From: Euclidia mi
Lineage: Eukaryota > Arthropoda > Insecta > Lepidoptera > Erebidae
NCBI GenBank assembly: GCA_944739405.2
Contig: OX123182.2
Location: forward strand, 93,798,051 to 93,862,050
DNA: 64,000 nucleotides
Reading direction: 5' to 3'
Below the pieces are notes generated by a model, which saw only the letters and a program-made list of their open reading frames with translations, did not search any database and had not been told where the DNA came from. Below, piece after piece: positions 11,096-20,177 of the stretch (positions within the stretch are counted from its first letter, which is position 1; each line of letters opens with the position of its first letter). The position numbers and the translations under genes were made by a program.

Positions 11096-11540
11096 TTAGT
11101 GTTACACGGTACACCTAACACGCTACATAACATGGCACGTTGGCAAACCATGAGCTAGGAATTTCGAGAATCGGTCTGGTTATTATTTTAATGTTAAATT
11201 GCCTGGTTTTATAACAATGTTTAATTATACTATTTTTCTTCTTAACTTTTTTCTACTTAGGCTCGAATGTTCATGGCATGTTAATTAATAAAACTGTAGA
11301 AAATGTTGAGGTGTTCCAAATCAATGGTAAAATTTTGATCTTTCCAATGTATAACGAATTGTAAACTTATGAAAAGTATATTACTTGTTTTTTTGGCATT
11401 ATACACGTTTATTTTGTATTAGAAATATAAATATTTCAAGAGCATATCGATTCCGGAACCAATACCGGAATTCCGGAATTGACACTCCAATATCGTAACT
11501 CAGTTCCGGAATTCAATATTCTCCGATATTACAAGCCCTA

Positions 11541-11548
11541 GTCATAAT
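11541..11548 (+). repeat. hAT target-site duplication, right
   Basis: GTCATAAT, the exact partner of 8249-8256. Confidence 0.8.
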
Positions 11549-11565
11549 ACCGTCCATATGCTCAG

Positions 11566-11659
11566 CCAATCAGAGAAGGCCATCGTCCGCGCTCGCGAAG
11601 CCTGACCAAATATGGTCACGTAGCGACTCCAATTCCGATGGAAGGGCCCGTATATAAAG
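11566..11659 (+). promoter_or_regulatory. CCAAT and TATA promoter-like pair in the RTE-type leader
   Basis: CCAAT lies at 11,566-11,570 and TATATAAAG at 11,651-11,659, followed by a GC-rich transcribed-looking leader. The spacing is plausible for a Pol II promoter. Whether it was the retroelement's own promoter, an LTR remnant or a captured host promoter is unknown. Confidence 0.4.
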
Positions 11660-12091
11660 GGGCCGACAGAGAAGCCGGCACCGCTACTCTAACGTCGCTT
11701 CTGCTACATACCTACGATTACGTACCGACCCTACGTCGAACGTGTATCCTGGTCCCAGCTGTGGGTGAGTTACTACATTTACTGCACTAGCGTACTGCCC
11801 ATCTCTCTACCTGCTAGCTGAGGCCGGCTGACGCCGCCTGCCTGACTCTATTGGTTGTGGCTTTCCTAATGCTGCTTCCCTTCAGGTTCCAGGTCTACCT
11901 TAAAGCTCCGGGCTACGCTACCTAGACCGCTACACTTCCATGCATCGCGTTCGGCGTCACCTCTGCCGAAGAGTCTGGCCCTGCCCTGCTCATCGCACAC
12001 ACACAGCCGGCACCTGCCAGCTGAAGCCAACGTCAGCGAGGATCTGCACCGCTACGCGCAGCCTTCGAGCAGCCTGCCCTGCACACTACCG

Positions 12092-13672
12092 GTGGGAACA
12101 GCGTGGGAGACTGCAGCCCTTAGTGTTCAGGCCAGTGTCGTGTTGTTGGTCGGTCATACTCGTGCAGGGGAAGTCCAGAGGGCCCTTCGCCACATGAAGA
12201 ATCGGAAAGCTGTCGGAACTGATGGAGTCCCCATTGAGGCCTGGAAGGCGATGGGCCTGCGGGGTGTGGGCACCCTTACTAATCTATTTAACCGCATACC
12301 TCTTACCGGAAAAATCTCGAACCAATGGAGACTGAGTATCATCACTCCAGTCTTCAAAGGCAAGGGATCGGTACATAAGTGCAGTAGCTATCGCGGTATT
12401 AAGGTGATGTCCCATACCCTAAAGCTCTTTGAGCGAATCATTGACTCCCGGATCCGACAGGAGACCACAGTCTCGGAGTTTCAATATGGGTTCCGCCCTG
12501 GTCACGGCACCATGGACCCAAGTTTCGCCCGCGAGCGGTACAGGTCGAAGAACACGCCTTTGCATCTTCTGTTTCTAGACATGCAGAAGGCCTTCGACTG
12601 TGTGCCGAGACAGATGATCTGGTGGGCGCTAAGATCCAAAGGTGTACCAGAAGCATATATTGACATCATCCGAGACATGTACTCCAATTCCGATTCCGTA
12701 GTTCGGACTGCTATTGGCGACACAAGAACCTTTCCTATCACCGTCAGGGTCCACCAGGATTCCGTCCTTTGGCCGTACCTATTCAGTGTCATATTAGTCG
12801 TACTATCAGGCAGCATCAGAGACTCACATGAGCAGCCCCCGTGGCTGCTCATGTATGCTGATGATATCACGCTGGCAGATGTGGACAGGGGACGCTTGGT
12901 GCGGCGTGTGAATGCGTGGAAGGAGTCGCTTGAGAATGGCGGTCTGAAAATAAACGTGGCGAAGACCGAGTACTTGGCCTGCAACAGTACTGATCCCGCG
13001 TCAATTCGTATAGGCGGAGACATTGCCTAGCGAAAGGACCTGGTCAAGTATCTGGGATCAGTACTGCACGCGTCTGGTGACATCGATTGCGACGTCAAGG
13101 CACGCATTTCGGCAGCCTGGGCCAAATGGCGTGAGGTGAGCGGTGTCATTTGTGACCCCAAAATGCCGGTTAAGCTCAAAGGACAGGTCTATAAATCCAT
13201 CATTAGACCTGTCCTGTTATATGGCAGTTAGACGTGGCCTGTGCTTGAGCGACACAAGCAGAGTCTGCGTGTCACGGACATGAACATGCTGCGCTGGATG
13301 TGCGGTGTCACGCAGAAGGACCGCATTAGGAACTCCCGCATCCGGGGTAGCCTTCATGACCGTGACATTGCTGACAAACTGCAAGAGTGTCGTCTACGCT
13401 GGTATGGCCACGTCTTACGTCAACCGGCATACGTCTTACGTCAACCGGCATCTTACGTGGGTAACAAATGTCTTGCCATGCTACCTCCACCGGGCCCCGG
13501 TAAACGGGGAAGGCCAAAGAAATGCTGGCTTGACGTCGTAAGGGATGATATGCGTGCCAACCAACTAACCACCAGGGATGCTGAAGACCTTGCGAAGTGG
13601 AGGAGATATAGCCGGAAAGCGGAACCCGGGCTCCAAGGCGTGGGTTTTGGAGCGCAACCGGGACAGCGCTAG
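12092..13672 (+). pseudogene. RTE-clade reverse transcriptase, degenerate
   Basis: The 12,092-13,030 frame (312 codons; upstream boundary uncertain) contains RT blocks in order: NRKAVGTDGVPIEAWK, SSYRGIKVMSHTLKLFERII, FLDMQKAFDCVPRQMIWWAL, a damaged QDSVLWP where QGSALSP-like is expected, and the catalytic YADD at residues 255-258. A TAG at 13,028-13,030 interrupts it. The frame continues with KYLGSVLHASGDIDCDVK, a second stop near 13,229, then RLRWYGHVLRQP and GRPKKCWLDVV, the usual RTE C-terminus. A 21-bp tandem duplication near 13,410-13,455 repeats YVLRQPA. No endonuclease domain precedes it. It cannot encode an active polymerase. Confidence 0.8.
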
Positions 13673-13690
13673 GATGATGATGATGATGAC

Positions 13691-14000
13691 TCGTGCAAGG
13701 GAAGTGAGACAATACTCGGCAAATAAACGCATAGAAGCTTTTCTGAGTTTCAACTCTAGAACCCGTTACAAACCAACATACCACAACTATTCAAATAACA
13801 CAAAATCTTATGCTTTAGTTACAAGGGAGAATCTAAGTAATATCAAACAAACTTACACATTAGATAACGACAAACCAAATATTGATAATGAATTAAAGAG
13901 TATCAAAGAGTTATTGGTAACACTTATGAACCAAATGGTTATTATGACAAAAACGTTTACCGATTTCATGTCAAAACTGCCAGCACATTCACTGCACTAA
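13691..14000 (+). pseudogene. Jockey ORF1, C-terminal part
   Basis: After the RTE-type tail the frame reads RAREVRQYSANKRIEAFLSF, then ELKSIKELLVTLMNQMVIMT and ends at a TAA (13,998-14,000). A hydrophobic coiled segment before the stop is the usual end of Jockey ORF1, and ORF2 starts within the next few bases. This confirms that 8221-13,690 was inserted into a once continuous ORF1. Confidence 0.65.
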
Positions 14001-16664
14001 ACATTTGTTTATGGAATGCCAATGGCTTGTCCAACCACTCAGAAGAGTTAAAAACATTTTAAAAAATACACCACGTAGACATAATGCTAGTTTCAGAAAC
14101 TCACTTCACATGGCGAAGTTACTTCAAGATAGCAGGCTACCAAATATACCAGACCAACCACCCGGACAATAAGGCTCATCGCGGTTCTGCAGTTATTATA
14201 AGATAAAATATAAAGCACCACCTTTTAGCAAAGTACTGTAAAAACTACATACAAGCAACAAGCGTTGTGGTATGTGACTGGGTCAGTGACATAACAATAT
14301 CAGCCCTATACTTACCACCGAGATACACAATAAAGGAAACAGAGTTTAATGATTACTTTCAAACTCTCGGATGTCGATTCATCACCGGAGGTGACTTCAA
14401 AGCAAAACATACCTACTGGAGTTCTAAAATAATACTACCAAGAGGACGTGAACTTCTCAAATGCGTCCAAGCCAAGAAAATGGATGTAGTGTCCTCAGGT
14501 CGACTAACCTACTGGCCTACCGATAAAAATAAAATCCCTGATATCATTGACTTCTGCATCACTAAAGGTGTTCCAAAGACAAATATCTCCTGCCGCAGTT
14601 TGCTTGACCTATCATCTGACCACTCCCCGATCTTAGTGGAACTACACACTGGTGTCAAAGAACGTACTACAAAATGTAAATTACACAATAAAAGAATAGC
14701 CTTTATTCCGGGAGCTCATTGACAAAGCACTTAAGGGCACAGTCAGATTAAAATCGCCGGAAGACAATAACATAAGCAGTTTTGTACTTCAACAACTGTA
14801 TACAAGAACCAGTTTGGTCTGTGACTCCACCGATAAAGCAAACAGGCGCGGATTTTTTGTACCTAAAAATATTTTGGACAATTCAACGAAAAGAGGAACA
14901 AACGGAAACAGTGGCAACAAACTAGAAGCCCAGCAATAAAAAAAGAACTGAATCGCATCATCAGAGAACTTAAGCAGACATTAAAACAAGACCGTAACTC
15001 TGGTTTCCATAAATATGTTACTGGCTTGGACGCTACTGCCTCTTCGGATTACTCTCTATGGAAGGCTACCAGGAAACTCAAACGACCCGTCAGTACTTCT
15101 CCTCCTCTAAGAAAAGTAGACGGTACATGGGCACGCACAGACTTAGAAAAGCTAAAACTTTTGCAGAACATCTCTCATGCGTCTTTACACAACATTCATA
15201 TGAAGGTCATTCGGGTCAGGTAGAAGAAATTAGTGATTTTTTAAAGACCTCGTGCACTCCAGAGGAATACCACTCAAATTTACGAGGAACGAAGTGATCA
15301 ATGTCATAAAGACTTCAAACTCAAAAAAATCACCCGGATATGATCTCATAACGAATCGTATATTAAAGGAATTACCTGAATGTGGTATAATTTACCTAAC
15401 ATCACTATTCAACGCCAAGACGAAACTTCGATTCTTTCCCCTACAATGGAAGGTAGCGCAAATTATAATGCTTCTGAAACCAGAGGATGCAAAATCGTAT
15501 AGACCGATAAGTTTGTTGCCCATCTCATCAAAAATATATGAATCGCTTTTGATGCGACGGTTGTTGCCTATCTTAACAGAAAAAAACATTAATCCCTGAT
15601 CATCAATTTGGGTTCCGCAGTAAGTATGCCACTATTGATCAGGTACATAGATTAACAAGAAAAATCATGGAATCTTTTGAGGCAAAATCCTACTGCATAA
15701 GTGCATTCATAGATATTTCTCAAGCATTCGGTCGTATGTGGCACGACGGGTTACTCTATAAGATCAAAAGTGCTTTGCCTGACTCTTGTACGGTATTTTA
15801 AAATCATTTTTACAAAATAGGCATTTTATCGTTCAGAATGGCGAAGCAATGTCTGACCTGTGCCCAATAAAAGCAGGCGTGCCACAGGGTAGCGTGCTGG
15901 GACCAATACTGTACCTTATTTTCACTGCAGACCTACCCACGTCCACCACAGTTACCACTGGCACATTCGCCGATGATACCGCAATCTTAGCCACGCATAA
16001 CTACCCGACAACAGCCTCACAGATATTACAGGAAGGGCTAACCAGCATATCACATTGGCTCAAGATGTGGCGCTTAAAAGCGAATGAGGCCAAATCTGTA
16101 AATGTGACGTTCACACTCAGAAGAGGTTCTTATCCTGCAGTCACATTAAATAGTAAAGCAATACCTCAGGCTGACCATGTGAAGTACCTTGGACTGCACT
16201 TAGACAAAATACTTACCTGGCAAAAGCATATATTTACAAAAAGAAAGCAACTAGGTCTCCAAACAAGAAAGCTTTATTGGCTTATTGGCCGTAAGTCACA
16301 ACTGTCTCTGGAAAATAAAATAATACTGTACAAGCTAATACTAAAACCTGTCTGGACATATGGAATCCAACTTTGGGGAATGGCGTCCCATTCAAACATC
16401 AAAATACTACAGAGGTTTCAAAACAAAATGCTTAGAATGATTACCAATTGCCCATGGTATGTACCAAACGAGCTCTTACACCGAGATCTAAGAATACCTA
16501 CAGTGGAGCAATAGATACTAAGACACACAAAATCTTATAAGGAACTCATAGCAAACCACCCGAACACTCTGGCTCAGTTATTAATGGACGATGAACAACA
16601 AGCGAGTCGGTTAAAACGGAAAATACATAAATATAGTCCAGACACAGTAGACCTGCTGTTTTAA
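13998..16664 (+). pseudogene. Jockey ORF2: endonuclease and reverse transcriptase, broken
   Basis: The AP-endonuclease starts just after ORF1 (LWNANGLSNHSEELKTF) and includes a decayed FITGGDFKAKHTYW (GGDFNAKH expected) and LDLSSDHSPILVEL (the SDH box), best seen at 14,267-14,722. The reverse transcriptase follows: SYRPISLLPISSKIYESLL (15,252-15,599), AFIDISQAFGRMW, then AGVPQGSVLGPILYLIFTADLP and the catalytic FADD in the 15,786-16,514 frame, with HVKYLGLHLD behind it. At least four frame disruptions separate the pieces (near 14,200, 14,720, 15,597 and 15,800). The C-terminal segment ends near 16,664. Confidence 0.8.
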
Positions 16665-16915
16665 TTAAGAGGATGTGGCAGAGGCCGCATACCGAGCACG
16701 CCCATACAGTAATAACCAACATACTGCTGAATGTCCCAAAACTGGAGACAGATTGTAGTAAAATAAGACAAAAAAAAATACTGTTTCTCACTGTCTGCTG
16801 TTTAATCTGTTGTAGATAATTTGGGTTCTCTATTTCACTGTTATTTCTGTTCGTTGCACCGAAGTATGTGACCGTTAGCCGGCATTAATTTAATGTACAA
16901 ATTTATTTTATATAA
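16665..16915 (+). other. Jockey 3' untranslated region (approximate end)
   Basis: Non-coding sequence follows the last recognisable ORF2 codons. The A/T-rich end near 16,900 has no clear poly(A), so the boundary is approximate. Confidence 0.4.
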
Positions 16916-17178
16916 AAATATCTAAGAGAAACAGCAATAGAAATCTGTGTACTAGGAATAGGAAATTTGGGTGACAGCAGGCACGAATTGAAGGAAATAA
17001 ATTAACACAATAAGGTTAGTGCAGTGCCCTAGGAGAAGCCTTTTGAAAGCTGTCGACCTACACATGATGATATATAATGATGATTGTATAGTTACAACTA
17101 TATCATATTTATATAATTATAACTATAAGCTACAAATAGTTTCCGACAGTAGTTGACTGTACATCCTTTACCTGAACT
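16916..17178. other. Unassigned DNA
   Basis: No ORF or recognised repeat; a short GATGAT-like stretch near 17,066-17,090 could be the tail of a degraded RTE/SINE copy. Confidence 0.3.
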
Positions 17179-17230
17179 TAGCGAGCCGAAGCCGGCATGC
17201 ACAGAGGTGCATGCCGGCTTCGGCTCGCTA
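17179..17230. repeat. Perfect 24-bp inverted repeat with a 4-nt loop
   Basis: Arms 17,179-17,202 and 17,207-17,230 are perfect reverse complements around the loop AGAG. Each arm is GC-rich (TAGCGAGCCGAAGCCG... at its outer end) within AT-rich surroundings. Transcribed, it would fold into a short, fully paired hairpin. It is shorter than a typical animal microRNA precursor. No element that it belongs to was recognised. Confidence 0.85.
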
Positions 17231-17494
17231 TACACTGACAAAGGAGCAGGCTTTGATTGATAAAATTATATGGCATTTTGGACAAGTCATGGTAGACATC
17301 TTGTAGTAGATACTTTACCCGTGCTATTGGTGCCCGGAATGTGACTACTCAAGCTGTTATATATATTCTAATAACAGAAAAGTGTAACGTTATACTGATG
17401 TTATAGTGCGTGTGTCGCAGTTGTATATAAAAAAGTCGATCTTGTCTTGACTAATCTTTTTTTTCAAAAGTTGAATCGTCCACTAGGAATTAAT

Positions 17495-17680
17495 CCTGTG
17501 TCGCGGGTAACTTTACAAATATGCAACTAACGCAATTAATACGCAGACTCGAAACAACAATTAATGAACCATACATACAAAGTGTTGTCTCGTGTCACGT
17601 GTGGAAATCGAACGCACTCGACGCAGTGTCATGAGACAAAGTGACCGCTTAAACCACTGCGCAAGTATTGTTTTAACTTC
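17495..17680 (-). repeat. Reversed tRNA-like SINE fragment
   Basis: Read on the minus strand, 'ggtttaagcggtcactttgt' followed by 'actgcgtcgagtgcgttcga' looks like a tRNA-derived head with a B-box-like GTTCGATTTCC. A related copy lies at 25,625-25,815 on the same strand. Confidence 0.45.
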
Positions 17681-18084
17681 TATTTTCTATATGATAAAGG
17701 TTTTCCTACTATTATTTAATGAAGACATATATCATAAATAACTTAGAACAGTATAAGTGAATGTAATAGCCGCTCTGTAAAGGTGGGCACATATGAGCGG
17801 ACTCTAATGAGCGGCCATCTGCATATCGAGCGAGAACCCAAACCCAATTGAAAAGTCAACGGTTCGCTCGATTAGAGCAGAGCTGCTATAAATATATACA
17901 GTTATGTGTGTATTGTAGGTTTCATTGATCATAAGAAGCTATTATTTTTCATGGATTTGGAGATTCGAGATACATATTTGACATAAATTCTATACAAAAT
18001 ATGTCATACATGTATTAGACATCTCGAAATTCATTGATATATCGAATATGTTTTCAGCATTACATTTACAAGTATAAAGTTGAC
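17681..18084. other. Unassigned AT-rich DNA
   Basis: No ORF of note and no family recognised. Confidence 0.3.
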
Positions 18085-18224
18085 TACACGTATGGTCCAG
18101 CGGTATGCAACTGCTAAACGATCTGTTACAGTTTCGATTTCTGGGACAACAGTTTTATGATCCAGAAATGATTGTTTTGGGTCAGGATTGTCTTTGTTTG
18201 AGTTTTTTTTAATTTTTGTAAATG
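18085..18224 (+). mobile_element. tRNA-derived SINE-like copy
   Basis: An A-box-like TGGTCCAGCGG (near 18,095) and a B-box-like GTTTCGATTTC (near 18,131) are spaced as in a tRNA gene. The molecule does not fold as a functional tRNA and is followed by unrelated sequence with a T-run, so it is read as a SINE head. It runs directly into the hairpin at 18,225. Confidence 0.5.
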
Positions 18225-18262
18225 AGTTCCACTCGGTCACAAAGGTGTGACCGAGTGGAACT
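18225..18262. repeat. Perfect 17-bp inverted repeat with a 4-nt loop
   Basis: AGTTCCACTCGGTCACA (18,225-18,241) pairs perfectly with 18,246-18,262 around the loop AAGG. It is the second tight hairpin within about 1 kb, with an unrelated arm sequence. Confidence 0.85.
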
Positions 18263-18959
18263 GTAACTGTGTATTGAAGACTGAGAATGAGGTTACATAC
18301 TTATACACGGATTTGGGTTATACATTTTATCAATTGCGTTGTAGTCGACAATAACCAGCTAGCTAGCTACAGAGAGGAGGGCGCCACCGAGCGTAAACAA
18401 ACATCAACAGTGTATAAAATAATTGCGAAAAAATAGATAAAGTGCTTATTCAGTTATAAAAACCAACTCTAGTTTGCATAATAATGGACCTACAGTGATT
18501 AAAGTTGCAGTTCGTGTATTTTTAACAAGTATATCGAAGAAAAACATAAAAACATAAAATAACGTAAAAATTTCAAACTTTTTCAAAACCAGTGAAGTTT
18601 TTGCTACAAAACAGAGCTTATCGCGCGAAAATCAAGCTTGAGTAGCCAAATTACCGCCAAGAAAACTTCATCACCGCAAAAGGTACGATAGATATAAAAA
18701 AAAATTACTTGTCTATAAGAATTTGCAAACAATTCATAAGTGCATATCATTGTTTTGCAAACAATCCAACTGGAAAAGCGCCATCTACCGATGAGTGGAC
18801 ATAAGTATTAATAATTCCCTACACACCGCTAGAGGGCAATACCTAATTACGCCATCTACCACCGAAAAGCGGAGATAACTTCGATTGATTAAATACCATC
18901 ACTCGCCGCTGGAGGCATAACTTGTACCTACCTTGTTTATTGTTTCTATAACATTAAAA

Positions 18960-20177
18960 ATGACACTTATCTGCTCAGGATGTCTTAAAGAAATACAGAA
19001 TAACAAGCACCTAACATGCATTTTGTGCAAAAGCAAATACGATCTCGATTGCGCTAACATCTCATACGAGCGATTCAAAAATGTAATGACACTCTCGTGC
19101 AAAAAATCATGGAAATGTCAAGCATGTCACTGCAAAACACCTAAAACAGGCAACGAGAATACCCCGATACGCCAAGTAGATCGCGAATCTAACCAACTGC
19201 TAACATCATCGCCAGAAATAAACAACGTTACCATTAGGAAAAGAACAACTTGCGCTAGTGATGTCACAGCATGTTCTGAAGACCTGAGTATAATAGGAGA
19301 CACAATATTATGTGCTCAAGATACAACACCAAATATAATGCAAAGCGAATTGACATTACAAAATTTAAGCGAAATAATAATGTTGCGACTAAAGGAAAAC
19401 AACAAATCCATTATAGCTGAATTACAAAACACAATCCAATGTGAAATAAACAAAGCAATATTGAAACTGAAAAAAGAAGTAGAAATAGAAAATAATGCAC
19501 TTTCCACGCAGAACGAACTTAGAATAAGAGAGATACAACAAATTAACTTAAATATGGAAAATTTGAAAAAAGAGAACGAAAGACTTAAAAACCAAATAAG
19601 CGATCTTAAAAACGAGATAGCAGCTACAGAAAGGCACAAAATTCAAGACTATTCAAAAAAACTTGTTCTTTACGGTCTGCCTGAATACTATCAAGAGTCA
19701 GAAGATGAGTTACATTCCAGATTAGTGGATATTTTCCGAGAAATAATGCACGTTGATATCACAGGTTATATAGAAGAAACGTACAGAATGGGTAGAAACA
19801 TTACAAAAAATCGTCCATTAGTAATAGAATTAATTAGCAAGAAGATGGTTAAATACATAAAAGAAAATAAATATTACTTCCATAACACCGGATTGGCCCT
19901 ATCCGACTTCTTAGATACTAAAGCACAAAAAGCAAGACAGCTAATGCGTGACGAAATGATTAAAGCCCGAAAGAAAGGATTATATGCAGTAATTCGTAAT
20001 AACCAACTACTAATAGAAGGAAAAAGAATAAATATTTTGGATAAAAGCTATATAAATCAGTCTCAAGAAGACAAATATGACCGGTCACATTTACAAACCA
20101 TAAATCAAACCCACTCACACGTTACGACATTGCCCGAAGAAAGTAATTTTTTTCGCCAACAAAGACCGTCAATTTAA
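18960..20177 (+). CDS. LINE ORF1 protein: zinc-finger, coiled coil, RNA-binding domain
   Basis: An intact 405-codon ORF starting at the ATG at 18,960 (MTLICSGCLKE). An upstream TTG-initiated extension is not needed. Residues 1-58 carry a PHD-like cysteine pattern: CSGC, CILC, YDLDC and WKCQAC. Residues ~180-240 are a charged, heptad-like coiled coil (ENLKKENERLKNQISDLKNE). Residues ~245-370 (KLVLYGLPEYYQESEDELHS ... RPLVIELISK) resemble the RNA-recognition fold of L1-type ORF1 proteins. The likely role is a trimerising or multimerising RNA-binding chaperone in the retrotransposition particle. ORF2 begins in another frame that overlaps its end. It could also be called a Jockey-type ORF1; the CR1 link rests on the element's tail. 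Confidence 0.75.
   Translation: MTLICSGCLKEIQNNKHLTCILCKSKYDLDCANISYERFKNVMTLSCKKSWKCQACHCKTPKTGNENTPIRQVDRESNQLLTSSPEINNVTIRKRTTCASDVTACSEDLSIIGDTILCAQDTTPNIMQSELTLQNLSEIIMLRLKENNKSIIAELQNTIQCEINKAILKLKKEVEIENNALSTQNELRIREIQQINLNMENLKKENERLKNQISDLKNEIAATERHKIQDYSKKLVLYGLPEYYQESEDELHSRLVDIFREIMHVDITGYIEETYRMGRNITKNRPLVIELISKKMVKYIKENKYYFHNTGLALSDFLDTKAQKARQLMRDEMIKARKKGLYAVIRNNQLLIEGKRINILDKSYINQSQEDKYDRSHLQTINQTHSHVTTLPEESNFFRQQRPSI

Larger units (their letters stand above)
8257..11540. mobile_element. hAT-superfamily DNA transposon, 3284 bp, no transposase seen
   Basis: The element begins TAGGGCATGG and ends CAAGCCCTA, giving short terminal inverted repeats (TAGGGC(A/T)TG), with subterminal clusters of 'aattccgga' and 'ccgatatta' in opposite orientations at both ends (8265-8365 and 11,448-11,530). 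An exact 8-bp duplication flanks it. No ORF inside resembles a BED finger, catalytic hAT core or C-terminal dimerisation domain, so it is non-autonomous. A GC-rich island (9560-9860) and other repeat debris (10,826-11,095) lie inside. Confidence 0.8.
8221..13690 (+). mobile_element. RTE-type retroelement, interrupted by a hAT transposon
   Basis: This is the insertion that splits Jockey ORF1. Excluding the hAT (8257-11,540 plus one target duplication) it is about 2.2 kb. It consists of a leader with CCAAT (11,566-11,570) and TATATAAAG (11,651-11,659), then an RTE-like reverse transcriptase (12,092-13,672), then a (GAT)n tail (13,673-13,690). No apurinic endonuclease domain was found, so the element is either 5'-truncated and fused to other sequence or a chimera. 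The left boundary is approximate. Confidence 0.6.
6900..16915 (+). mobile_element. Jockey-clade LINE, decayed, with nested insertions
   Basis: The pieces line up as one Jockey-type element: ORF1 (about 6930-8220, then 13,691-14,000) with three gag-like zinc knuckles, and ORF2 (about 14,000-16,664) with endonuclease and reverse transcriptase. ORF1 resumes in sensible order after 13,690, so the material at about 8221-13,690 was inserted into it. A smaller insertion lies at 7453-7755. Without these inserts the element would be about 4.3 kb, normal for the clade. All ORFs are broken. Confidence 0.75.

Noticed and set aside
11541..12091. Complete LTR
   Set aside because: Promoter-like boxes are present but no TG...CA ends, no second copy and no primer-binding site were found in the window.
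17179..17230. microRNA precursor
   Set aside because: Stem of 24 bp with a 4-nt loop and no mismatches is too short and too perfect for a normal animal pre-miRNA; kept only as a hairpin.
18933..18959. Extended N-terminus of the CR1-like ORF1
   Set aside because: It depends on a TTG start; the ATG at 18,960 directly precedes the zinc-finger-like region and is the better start.
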